This document shows, in pieces, positions 1-5,712 of a DNA stretch of 5,712 nt. Position numbers and translations under genes: made by a program. Below the pieces are notes generated by a model that was not told where the DNA came from, ran no database searches, and worked only from the letters and a program-made list of their open reading frames with translations. The stretch lies in the NCBI GenBank assembly GCA_018647275.1, contig JABGTH010000326.1, forward strand, positions 1-5,712, read 5' to 3'. How positions within the stretch are numbered: the first letter of the stretch is position 1; the number at the start of each line of letters is the position of its first letter. The stretch comes from Paracoccaceae bacterium (GTDB taxonomy: Bacteria; Pseudomonadota; Alphaproteobacteria; Rhodobacterales; Rhodobacteraceae).

Positions 1-71
1 ACAATCTGCTTCGCGAAATAAATCTAGATTTAGATGCAAAATTGGCGCGGCACTTTCCTGACTTAACCTGA
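1..71 (+). CDS. Possible 3' end of an upstream plus-strand gene (partial, unidentified)
   Basis: The third plus frame is open from base 3 to a TGA at 69-71 and would encode 22 residues ending ...LARHFPDLT. The composition (alternating charged and hydrophobic residues) looks like an ordinary protein C-terminus, and the stop is followed at once by a promoter-like sequence, which fits a gene boundary. The stretch is short, however, and two minus-strand frames are also open across it, so coding is not proven. No family can be recognised from so few residues. If real, the gene is co-directional with the helicase downstream, with 132 bases between them. Confidence 0.35.
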   Translation, partial: NLLREINLDLDAKLARHFPDLT

Positions 72-75
72 GCAT

Positions 76-104
76 TTGACCCGAAGGCTGCTTCTTGGTA
101 TGCC
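76..104 (+). promoter_or_regulatory. Candidate sigma70-type promoter for the helicase
   Basis: A -35-like TTGACC at 76-81 is followed after exactly 17 bases by TATGCC at 99-104. The -35 matches the consensus at five of six positions. The -10 matches only at its first three, which is common in alphaproteobacterial housekeeping promoters. Transcription would begin near 110-112 and give a leader of about 90 bases before the ATG at 204. The site lies just after the possible upstream stop codon at 69-71. It is a motif match only. Confidence 0.4.
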
Positions 105-181
105 CCGCCGAGTGTCGCGACGATTGGGTCGCCCCTAGGGCCATGAGGGCCGACATAAATTGCTGCAGCGGGCGACGATAT

Positions 182-200
182 TGTCCGCAACATTCGGACA
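182..200 (+). promoter_or_regulatory. Hairpin over the helicase ribosome-binding region
   Basis: TGTCCG (182-187) and CGGACA (195-200) are perfect inverted repeats around a 7-base loop, and they end three bases before the ATG at 204. The only Shine-Dalgarno-like bases in front of this start, GGA at 196-198, lie inside the 3' arm. Folding of the hairpin would therefore limit ribosome access. That it regulates translation, for example with temperature as in cold-shock-type helicases, is inference. Confidence 0.4.
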
Positions 201-203
201 TAC

Positions 204-1820
204 ATGACAAAATTTTCTGATCTGAACCTCGCTCCTAAGGTACTCAAGGCCGTTGTTGAAGCTGGATACGAAAGCCCAACACCCATCCAAGCTGGTGCGA
301 TTCCCCCTGCTCTTGAGGGACGTGACGTTCTGGGTATTGCCCAAACTGGTACTGGTAAGACGGCCAGCTTTACGCTGCCTCTAATCACGATGCTTGCCCG
401 CGGGCGCGCGCGCGCGCGGATGCCCCGCAGTCTTGTACTTTGCCCAACACGCGAATTGGCCGCACAGGTTGCCGAAAACTTCGACACCTATGCCAAGCAT
501 GTAAAATTGACCAAGGCGCTATTAATCGGCGGCGTTTCGTTCAAGGAACAAGACACGCTGATAGACAAAGGCGTTGACGTTCTCATTGCGACACCAGGCC
601 GTTTGCTTGACCATTTCGAACGTGGAAAATTGATTTTGAATGACGTGAAAGTCATGGTTGTTGATGAAGCTGACCGCATGCTGGATATGGGATTTATTCC
701 TGATATCGAACGCATCTTTGGTCTGACACCATTCACGCGCCAAACTTTGTTCTTCTCTGCCACTATGGCACCAGAGATTGAGCGTATTACAAATACGTTC
801 CTGTCAAACCCTGAGCGCGTTGAAGTCGCGCGTCAGGCATCGGCTTCTGAAAACATCGAACAAAGCGTCGTTATGTTCAAAGCGTCTCGTAAAGAGCGCG
901 AAGCGACTGAAAAACGTGATGTTTTACGTAAGTTGATCGACCTTGAGGGTGACAAATGCGCTAATGCGATCATCTTCTGCAACCGTAAGGTTGATGTTGA
1001 TACCGTAGCTAAGTCTTTGACAAAACATGGTTATGATGCGGCCCCAATTCACGGTGATCTGGACCAATCTCAACGCACGAAGACGCTTGAAAAGTTCCGC
1101 AGCGGTGGATTGCGCTTCTTGTGTGCGTCAGATGTTGCTGCACGTGGCCTGGATGTTCCATCCGTAAGCCACGTCTTTAATTTCGACGTTCCAAGTCACG
1201 CAGAAGACTATGTGCACCGTATTGGTCGCACAGGTCGCGCTGGTCGCGATGGTAAAGCGGTAATGATCTGCTCACCACGTGACGAAAAGAACTTTGAAGA
1301 CGTTGAGCGCTTGCTTCAAAAAGAAATTCCACGTTTGGAAAACCCATTGGCAAAAAAGGCACTAGCTGAGAAATCAGCTGAACCTGCTAAGAAACGTGCT
1401 CCTAAAAAAGCAGATGCAGCTAAAGACACTTCTGCCCCAAAAGAGACGACGGCAGCCGCTGTAGAAACAGATGCGCCGCGCGAGGCGAAACCAAAACGCA
1501 CGCGTAGCCGCACGCGCAAACGAGCTGAGGCGACACCTGTCGTGGACGCACCAGAAGCCGAAGTTACACAAAAACCAGTCAATGATGTTACCGTTGAGAC
1601 TGCATCGCCTGCTCCAGTTGCCCAACCAGTACCTGAAGTAACACAAGCGCAGCCTGAGCCACAGAAGTCGAGCCGCACACGCGGTGGACGTGGACGCAAT
1701 AACAACAACAATAGTAACACAAATGAAGGTAACAACGATCGTGGCGGACGTGTCCAAGGTTTGGGTGACCACACTCCAACCTTCATCGGCAAAAGCTTTG
1801 CAGAGCGGTATGAAAGCTAA
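204..1820 (+). CDS. DEAD-box ATP-dependent RNA helicase, RhlE-like, with low-complexity C-terminal tail
   Basis: This is a cytoplasmic RNA helicase of superfamily 2 that unwinds or remodels RNA duplexes using ATP, as in ribosome assembly, cold adaptation or mRNA decay. All core motifs are intact: an N-terminal Q motif (F4 and the GYESPTPIQ stretch at 21-29), Walker A AQTGTGKT (46-53), PTRELA (81-86), TPGR (130-133), DEAD (154-157), SAT (185-187), IIFCN (256-260), the ASDVAARGLD motif V (308-317) and HRIGRTGR (338-345). The RecA-like core ends near residue 375. Residues 380-538 form a disordered-looking tail rich in Lys, Ala, Pro and Glu, with a basic RTRSRTRKR patch (432-440), an RGG-like and Asn-rich segment (491-516) and a short final block, GDHTPTFIGKSFAERYES. 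The start at 204 is the first in-frame ATG after a stop at 156-158. RhlE-type is my best subgroup guess; DeaD/CsdA-type is less likely because its specific RNA-binding domain is not evident. Confidence 0.95.
   Translation: MTKFSDLNLAPKVLKAVVEAGYESPTPIQAGAIPPALEGRDVLGIAQTGTGKTASFTLPLITMLARGRARARMPRSLVLCPTRELAAQVAENFDTYAKHVKLTKALLIGGVSFKEQDTLIDKGVDVLIATPGRLLDHFERGKLILNDVKVMVVDEADRMLDMGFIPDIERIFGLTPFTRQTLFFSATMAPEIERITNTFLSNPERVEVARQASASENIEQSVVMFKASRKEREATEKRDVLRKLIDLEGDKCANAIIFCNRKVDVDTVAKSLTKHGYDAAPIHGDLDQSQRTKTLEKFRSGGLRFLCASDVAARGLDVPSVSHVFNFDVPSHAEDYVHRIGRTGRAGRDGKAVMICSPRDEKNFEDVERLLQKEIPRLENPLAKKALAEKSAEPAKKRAPKKADAAKDTSAPKETTAAAVETDAPREAKPKRTRSRTRKRAEATPVVDAPEAEVTQKPVNDVTVETASPAPVAQPVPEVTQAQPEPQKSSRTRGGRGRNNNNNSNTNEGNNDRGGRVQGLGDHTPTFIGKSFAERYES
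404..418 (+). repeat. Alternating GC dinucleotide tract inside the helicase gene
   Basis: Fifteen bases of strictly alternating G and C lie in codons 67-72 of the helicase and encode the Arg/Ala repeat of the RGRARAR segment (residues 66-72). The tract is a simple repeat of a kind prone to slippage and to Z-form DNA. The protein motif seems common in related alphaproteobacterial helicases, so protein selection may be enough to explain it. Confidence 0.8.
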
Positions 1821-1847
1821 GACAATCTAACACTGGCCACAAATAGT

Positions 1848-1886
1848 AAAAAAGCCCAGGACCTTGGTAAGGTTCTGGGCTTTTTT
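1848..1886. terminator. Bidirectional intrinsic terminator between the helicase and rnj
   Basis: A 12-bp stem (1854-1865 with 1869-1880, one G-U pair when read as plus-strand RNA) closes a 3-base loop GGT. It is flanked by six A at 1848-1853 and six T at 1881-1886. In plus-strand RNA this gives a strong GC-rich hairpin followed by a U tract, 27 bases after the helicase stop. In minus-strand RNA the A run becomes the U tract, so the same element also terminates the rnj operon, about 60 bases after its stop codon. It is a classic shared terminator for convergent units. Confidence 0.93.
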
Positions 1887-1911
1887 ATTTGAATTCGATT
1901 AGCTGAATGAA

Positions 1912-1928
1912 GGGCTGCATTGCAGCCC
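1912..1928. repeat. Small inverted repeat just downstream of rnj
   Basis: GGGCTGC (1912-1918) and GCAGCCC (1922-1928) are perfect inverted repeats around a 3-base loop, lying 18 bases beyond the rnj stop on the minus strand. No T-rich run follows on either strand, so it is not a complete intrinsic terminator. It could protect the 3' end of the operon mRNA or act as a pause site, which is inference. Confidence 0.5.
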
Positions 1929-1946
1929 CACTTCCAACAAAACGGT

Positions 1947-3614
1947 TTAACTAAGACGGCTAACCACAATTGTAACTTCAGGTTTCTTGCCAACTTCATT
2001 TTGACCAGTTTGGCGAACAATCTTGCGCAAAGCTTCATTTAACTTTGTATCGTCTCGCAAAGTCTTTGCGTTTGCACGGCCCAAGAACTGTGCAAGGTCA
2101 GCTTCCAGAACTTCCGTCAAAGCAGTATCAGACGTACCAGTTTCGGCCAAGCCCATAACTTCACACCACGGATCACCCAATGGCTCATCATCTTCGTCCA
2201 TGATCAGCGTCACGATCACGTGGCCGTTTAGGGCCATACGAATACGATCACGCACAACCCCATCAAGTGCGCCAATTTGAACAGAACCATCCAAATAAGT
2301 ACGACCAGTTTCGATATATTCCGCGACCTGTGGCTTATCGCCAGTCAAATCGATCATCATACCGTTCACAGCCAATACACCTGTAATGCCTTTTTCAGCG
2401 CCCAGTTTCACGTGCTCACGCAAGTGACGATGTTCACCGTGCATCGGGATAAGGATCTCTGGCTTAACAATGTCGTGCATCCGCTGAATATCAGGACGGT
2501 TTGCGTGGCCAGACACGTGGTAGTGACCAGAACTGTCATCGACCACATCAACGCCCTTTTCAGAAAAGGCGTTCATAATTTGAATTACGCCCTTTTCGTT
2601 GCCCGGGATAGTCTTGGACGAGAAGAGGAACGTATCGCCCTCTTTCATTGTAAGACCCATATATTTGCCACGTGCCAACTGTGCAGAGGCTGCACGGCGT
2701 TCGCCTTGTGAACCAGTCACCAGCAACATCACCTTTTCGCGTGGCAATGCTTTTGCGTCATCAGGGCTGATAACTTTAGGAAAGTCTTTCAAGACGCCCG
2801 TCTCAATCGAAGCTTCAACCATACGGCGCATCGCACGACCCAAAAGGACAATAGAACGACCTGCACGTTCGCCTGCTTCTGCCAGAGTTTTCACTCGTGC
2901 GACGTTAGAGGCGAACGTGGTCGCGACAACCATACCAGTGGCAGCTGAAACCATTTTTTCGATTTCAGGACCAACAGTGATTTCCGATTGACCAGCATTA
3001 GGTGAAAAGACGTTAGTACTGTCACAAACCAGAACCTTAACACCGCCTTTGCAAACCTCAGTCCATAACTCTGGATCGAACGCTTCGCCAACGATTGGTG
3101 TTTCGTCCAGTTTAAAATCGCCTGTGTGCACGATGCGCCCTGCTGGCGTGTCTATAACCAACGCACCGCTTTCTGGGATCGAGTGCGAGATTGGCAAAAA
3201 GCCAACCTTAAACGGTCCGAAATCGCGTTGTTCAGGCCAAGAGCCGGTAACAGTTACTGCGTCATCTGGATAACCGTACTCTGACATCTTGCGACGTGCG
3301 ATGTTTGCAGTAAATGGGCGAGCATAGATTGGCGCTTCAAGACGTGAATAGGTATGCGAGATCGCCCCTACGTGGTCTTCATGTGCGTGAGTTACAAAAA
3401 CGGCTTCAATACGGTCTTTACGCTCTTCCAGCCAGCTTACGTCTGGTAGGATGAGGTCAACACCAGGGGAACCATCCATATCTGGGAAGGTCACACCAAG
3501 ATCGATAACGATCAAGCGTTCTTTATTTGGTTTGCCGTAGCCATATACATAGGCATTCATTCCAATTTCGCCTGCGCCACCGAGGGGCAGGTAGATTAAA
3601 CGTTCACTGCTCAT
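1947..3614 (-). CDS. rnj: Ribonuclease J (metallo-beta-lactamase / beta-CASP nuclease)
   Basis: RNase J is a cytoplasmic zinc-dependent ribonuclease with 5'-to-3' exonuclease and often endonuclease activity, used in mRNA decay and rRNA maturation. The 555-residue protein has the expected order: a metallo-beta-lactamase domain with HAHEDH (H76, H78, D80, H81), H144 in PISHS and the HTGDF metal motif (H163, D166); a beta-CASP insert with CDSTN (197-201), FASNVAR (234-240) and GSQGE (301-305); then HVSGHA (366-371) and PMHGEH (390-395) completing the active site; and a C-terminal domain from about 450. The length is normal for the family. The start MSSERLIYLPLGGAGEIG fits the usual N-terminus. 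The ATG lies 4 bases after the coaX stop; the nearest Shine-Dalgarno-like AAGGA is 14 bases upstream, inside coaX, so translation probably depends on coupling. It is the last gene of the visible operon and ends at the shared terminator. Confidence 0.96.
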   Translation of the reverse strand: MSSERLIYLPLGGAGEIGMNAYVYGYGKPNKERLIVIDLGVTFPDMDGSPGVDLILPDVSWLEERKDRIEAVFVTHAHEDHVGAISHTYSRLEAPIYARPFTANIARRKMSEYGYPDDAVTVTGSWPEQRDFGPFKVGFLPISHSIPESGALVIDTPAGRIVHTGDFKLDETPIVGEAFDPELWTEVCKGGVKVLVCDSTNVFSPNAGQSEITVGPEIEKMVSAATGMVVATTFASNVARVKTLAEAGERAGRSIVLLGRAMRRMVEASIETGVLKDFPKVISPDDAKALPREKVMLLVTGSQGERRAASAQLARGKYMGLTMKEGDTFLFSSKTIPGNEKGVIQIMNAFSEKGVDVVDDSSGHYHVSGHANRPDIQRMHDIVKPEILIPMHGEHRHLREHVKLGAEKGITGVLAVNGMMIDLTGDKPQVAEYIETGRTYLDGSVQIGALDGVVRDRIRMALNGHVIVTLIMDEDDEPLGDPWCEVMGLAETGTSDTALTEVLEADLAQFLGRANAKTLRDDTKLNEALRKIVRQTGQNEVGKKPEVTIVVSRLS

Positions 3615-3618
3615 GAGA

Positions 3619-4392
3619 TCAGTTATTTTCCTTATTGTACCGATGAATCACGGTCAATCCGTGCATCGTTAAATCATCTTGAAAGTCGTCAAACAGGTTC
3701 TCTGCTTGCTGAAACAAGGGGGCCAGCCCCCCTGTAGAAATTACGCGCATGTCGCGGTGACGCTCCGCCTTAATGCGAGCACATATCTCACGGACTAGAC
3801 CGACGTAACCCCAAAATACACCCGATTGCATACAGGCAACAGTATTAGTCCCAACAACAGCCTGGGGTTTAGAAATATCAACGTGAGGTAATGCGGCCGC
3901 CGCTTGGTGAAGAGCTTCAAGGCTCAGGTTGACGCCCGGTGCGATGACACCCCCCACATAGGCGCCATCAGTATCGACCACGTCAAAGGTGGTGGCCGTG
4001 CCGAAGTCGACCATGATCAAATCACCGCCATACAGGTCAAACCCAGCGACGGTATTGACCAAACGGTCGGGCCCCACAGCTGTACCCGCGTCGACACGTA
4101 CTTCGACTGGCAGCTTGCAATCAGATTTACCGACAACAATAGGACGCGTGTTAAAATACCGGTCAGACAGTACACGTAGATTAAACACCACACGTGGCAC
4201 CGTGGAGGAAACGATCACATCTGTAATGTTCACATCAATCTTCTGGAACTCCATCAGCGAGCTCAACCAAACATAATATTGATCCGCTGTACGTTTCCAA
4301 TCTGTCGCAGTTCGCCACGTTCCGATGAATTTCTTTCCGTCCCAGATTGAAAAAACAGTATTGGTATTACCGCAGTCGATTGCCAGAAGCAT
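3619..4392 (-). CDS. coaX: Type III pantothenate kinase
   Basis: CoaX phosphorylates pantothenate with ATP to 4'-phosphopantothenate, the first committed step of coenzyme A synthesis. Type III enzymes belong to the ASKHA fold, need a monovalent cation and are not feedback-inhibited by CoA (family knowledge). The 257-residue length is typical. Visible motifs are the phosphate-binding loop DCGNTNT at 6-12, GPDR at 107-110 with the probable catalytic Asp109, DFGTATT at 129-135 in the second nucleotide-binding element, GGVIAPG at 147-153 and STGG at 219-222. The ATG at 4392 is preceded on the minus strand by GGAG (4400-4403) at a 7-base spacing, which supports this start. birA ends 16 bases upstream and rnj begins 4 bases downstream, so the gene sits inside a tight operon. 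It is probably the cell's main pantothenate kinase, though other copies elsewhere cannot be excluded. Confidence 0.95.
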   Translation of the reverse strand: MLLAIDCGNTNTVFSIWDGKKFIGTWRTATDWKRTADQYYVWLSSLMEFQKIDVNITDVIVSSTVPRVVFNLRVLSDRYFNTRPIVVGKSDCKLPVEVRVDAGTAVGPDRLVNTVAGFDLYGGDLIMVDFGTATTFDVVDTDGAYVGGVIAPGVNLSLEALHQAAAALPHVDISKPQAVVGTNTVACMQSGVFWGYVGLVREICARIKAERHRDMRVISTGGLAPLFQQAENLFDDFQDDLTMHGLTVIHRYNKENN

Positions 4393-4399
4393 AGCTTGG

Positions 4400-4403
4400 C
4401 TCC
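4400..4403 (-). promoter_or_regulatory. Shine-Dalgarno site of coaX
   Basis: Read on the minus strand, GGAG lies 7 bases before the coaX ATG. It is the clearest ribosome-binding site among the operon genes and supports the chosen coaX start. It sits in the 16-base gap after the birA stop codon. Confidence 0.6.
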
Positions 4404-4408
4404 GCTAT

Positions 4409-5158
4409 TTAAAAATATACGTCCGCCGCCGGAATGGCGATGCGGCCCTGGGATGTCTCTAGAACAAGTTGCCCTGTCTCGTCTACCTCACGAAAGGTCC
4501 CCTGCCATTCCTCACGCGCTGTGCGTGCTATAATAACTTCGCCTAAGCGCGCCGCATGGATCATCCATGCCCTACGGATTGGGGCAAAGCCATATGTTCG
4601 AAATTGATCTTCATAACGAGCAAAGGCGCTTGCTAACAGGTCCAGAAAATCCTCAACGGAAACGGTCACGCCCAACTCGCCGCGTAAAGATACGGGGCGA
4701 ACTGCGCCCTCTTCGACTTCACCCACCGTCGGTGCAGCAGCTAGGTTTACACCGATGCCGATCGCCAAATGGTTCAGACCACCACTTTGCCCTGCACTTT
4801 CCAGAAGGATACCAGCAACCTTGCCGCCCCGTAGCAAAACATCATTTGGCCACTTAAGAGCAAACGCATCCTCTTGCCCTGTAGCTGCGACAAACGCATC
4901 TCTAAGGGCAAGCGAAGCGATGAAAGAGCGCAATGCGGCATCCGCAGGTGGGCCAGAAACAGGAAGCAGTAATGTAGCTGCAAAATTTCCCTTCAGCATC
5001 ATCCAAGCGCGCCCACGGCGACCACGCGCTGCAGTTTGCTCGTGTGCCAATATCCATTCAGGGCCAGACAGCTGTGGCGCGATCCTCGTTGCTTCGCTTA
5101 GTGTGGAGTCAACAGAATCCAAAACGCGGCGGCCATAGTTATCTGGCCAACCGCTCAT
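4409..5158 (-). CDS. birA: Biotin--[acetyl-CoA-carboxylase] ligase, catalytic-only (group I)
   Basis: This ligase activates biotin to biotinyl-5'-AMP and transfers it to a lysine of biotin carrier proteins, chiefly the AccB subunit of acetyl-CoA carboxylase and other biotin carboxylases. The 249-residue protein has DSVDSTLSEA (14-23) at the start of the catalytic domain, the nucleotide/biotin loop ARGRRGR (44-50), KWPND (102-106), GILLE (116-120) and GIGVN (134-138). A small C-terminal SH3-like domain spans about 203-249. There is no N-terminal DNA-binding domain, so unlike the E. coli protein it should not repress biotin genes. This is a normal family form and not a truncation. The start MSGWPDNYG places the catalytic domain at the usual distance. 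No good Shine-Dalgarno precedes it, and nuoN stops only 24 bases upstream, so coupled translation is plausible. Confidence 0.94.
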   Translation of the reverse strand: MSGWPDNYGRRVLDSVDSTLSEATRIAPQLSGPEWILAHEQTAARGRRGRAWMMLKGNFAATLLLPVSGPPADAALRSFIASLALRDAFVAATGQEDAFALKWPNDVLLRGGKVAGILLESAGQSGGLNHLAIGIGVNLAAAPTVGEVEEGAVRPVSLRGELGVTVSVEDFLDLLASAFARYEDQFRTYGFAPIRRAWMIHAARLGEVIIARTAREEWQGTFREVDETGQLVLETSQGRIAIPAADVYF

Positions 5159-5182
5159 TTTAGACGGTCTCTGGTGTAGGTC

Positions 5183-5712
5183 TTAGTTAACAAGCGATGC
5201 TGCCGCTGCGGTTGCCGCTGCTTCAACACCAAACATGTTTATGATGCCAAACACCATGACCGCGGCAGACGCCATCAAAAATCCCCATAGGATCGTAGAC
5301 TTGTTCGCATCCAAACCTTCAGCCTGCTCTTCACCAAAGTACATGAAAAAGACAATACGAAGGTAGTAGAACGCACCGATCACAGACGCGATCACACCAG
5401 CAATAGCCAACCACGCCAAACCAGCATCATAGGCAGCACGCAAAACGTACAGTTTACCGAAGAAGCCCAACATTGGCGGTACACCAGCCAGTGAGAACAG
5501 CAAGATCAACATAGCAAACGCGCGACCGGGTTGCGCTTTCGCATACATGTTCAGTGACGATATCTCTGTGACCGGTTGACCATCTTTTTCCATCGAAAGA
5601 ATAAAGGCAAATGTGCCGATGTTCATAGCAACATAGATCGTCATATAAACCAACATTGCTTCGACACCCAATGCGGTACCTGCAGCAAGGCCCATCAAGG
5701 CATAGCCCATAT
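5183..5712 (-). CDS. nuoN: NADH-quinone oxidoreductase subunit N, C-terminal part (5' end outside window)
   Basis: NuoN is one of the antiporter-like membrane subunits of respiratory complex I; it carries part of the proton pumping coupled to NADH oxidation and quinone reduction in the inner membrane. Only about the last 175 residues are present, against roughly 480 for the family. The frame continues to the window edge, so the Met at 5708-5710 is internal and not the start. Counting that Met as 1, hydrophobic segments lie near 1-17, 18-40, 63-90, 98-123 and 139-160. The conserved FSLAGVPPMLGFFGKLYVL block (72-90) contains Lys86, which appears to match the proton-path lysine of the broken helix in antiporter-like subunits. 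YYLRIVFFMYF (115-125) is also typical. The protein ends in an Ala-rich tail. As the last nuo gene it is directly followed by birA after 24 bases, which suggests that birA, coaX and rnj are transcribed by read-through from complex I genes. Confidence 0.95.
   Translation of the reverse strand, partial: MGYALMGLAAGTALGVEAMLVYMTIYVAMNIGTFAFILSMEKDGQPVTEISSLNMYAKAQPGRAFAMLILLFSLAGVPPMLGFFGKLYVLRAAYDAGLAWLAIAGVIASVIGAFYYLRIVFFMYFGEEQAEGLDANKSTILWGFLMASAAVMVFGIINMFGVEAAATAAAASLVN

Noticed and set aside
1316..1792. A 158-residue minus-strand open frame opposite the helicase tail
   Set aside because: It is antisense to the low-complexity Lys/Ala/Pro-rich tail, and its Val/Ser/Arg/Ala-rich composition mirrors those codons. 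It has no recognisable domain, and the plus-strand gene is certain.
2277..2991. Two overlapping plus-strand open frames of 144 and 130 residues opposite rnj
   Set aside because: Both lie wholly antisense to the conserved catalytic part of RNase J, resemble no family I know, and have compositions expected of shadow frames.
4755..5138. A 127-residue plus-strand open frame opposite birA
   Set aside because: It is antisense to the conserved biotin ligase core, is rich in Arg/Ala/Ser as expected for a shadow frame, and no supporting ribosome-binding site or domain was recognised.
4409..5158. Absence of the N-terminal DNA-binding domain in BirA as a possible truncation
   Set aside because: Catalytic-only ligases of about 250 residues are a normal group. 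The start sits at a sensible distance after nuoN, and no remnant helix-turn-helix lies upstream.
5183..5710. Treating the Met at 5710 as the start of a short 175-residue membrane protein
   Set aside because: The frame remains open to the window edge, and the sequence begins in the middle of a conserved NuoN region, so it is the 3' part of a longer gene.
1..5712. Mobile element, CRISPR array, defence island or other new system
   Set aside because: There are no long direct repeats, transposase or integrase motifs, spacer arrays or unknown gene clusters. Apart from the short unidentified open frame at the left edge, every coding stretch belongs to a well-known housekeeping family in conventional order.

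Overview
The window looks like a piece of chromosome from an alphaproteobacterium, most likely Rhodobacterales of the marine Roseobacter type. The reasons are the gene order nuoN-birA-coaX-rnj, the style of each protein (a biotin ligase without an N-terminal helix-turn-helix, a type III pantothenate kinase, a 555-residue RNase J, and a RhlE-like DEAD-box helicase with a long basic low-complexity tail) and a base composition that looks near half G+C by eye. This placement comes from family knowledge and was not checked by a database search.

Layout: bases 1-71 may hold the last codons of a plus-strand gene that begins outside the window. Bases 72-203 are a leader or promoter region with a candidate sigma70-type promoter and several small hairpins. 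One of these lies directly in front of the helicase start codon. A DEAD-box RNA helicase occupies 204-1820 (+). The gap 1821-1946 contains a strong bidirectional intrinsic terminator and a second smaller inverted repeat. The rest of the window, 1947-5712, is on the minus strand. In transcription order it holds the 3' end of nuoN (complex I subunit N), birA (biotin protein ligase), coaX (type III pantothenate kinase) and rnj (ribonuclease J). The gaps between them are 24, 16 and 4 bases, so they very probably form one operon, with rnj translated by coupling to coaX.

Functionally the operon joins respiration (NuoN), cofactor attachment (BirA, biotin onto acetyl-CoA carboxylase and related enzymes), the first step of coenzyme A synthesis (CoaX) and RNA turnover (RNase J). 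The convergent helicase is a second RNA-metabolism gene, and the two transcription units share a terminator. All five main proteins have their diagnostic motifs and none appears broken.

I found no mobile element, CRISPR array, tRNA, rRNA, toxin-antitoxin pair or defence system, and no convincing sign of a new biological system. The most interesting non-coding part is the helicase leader, where two mutually exclusive hairpins can be drawn just before the start codon. No gene-free stretch exceeds 300 bases.
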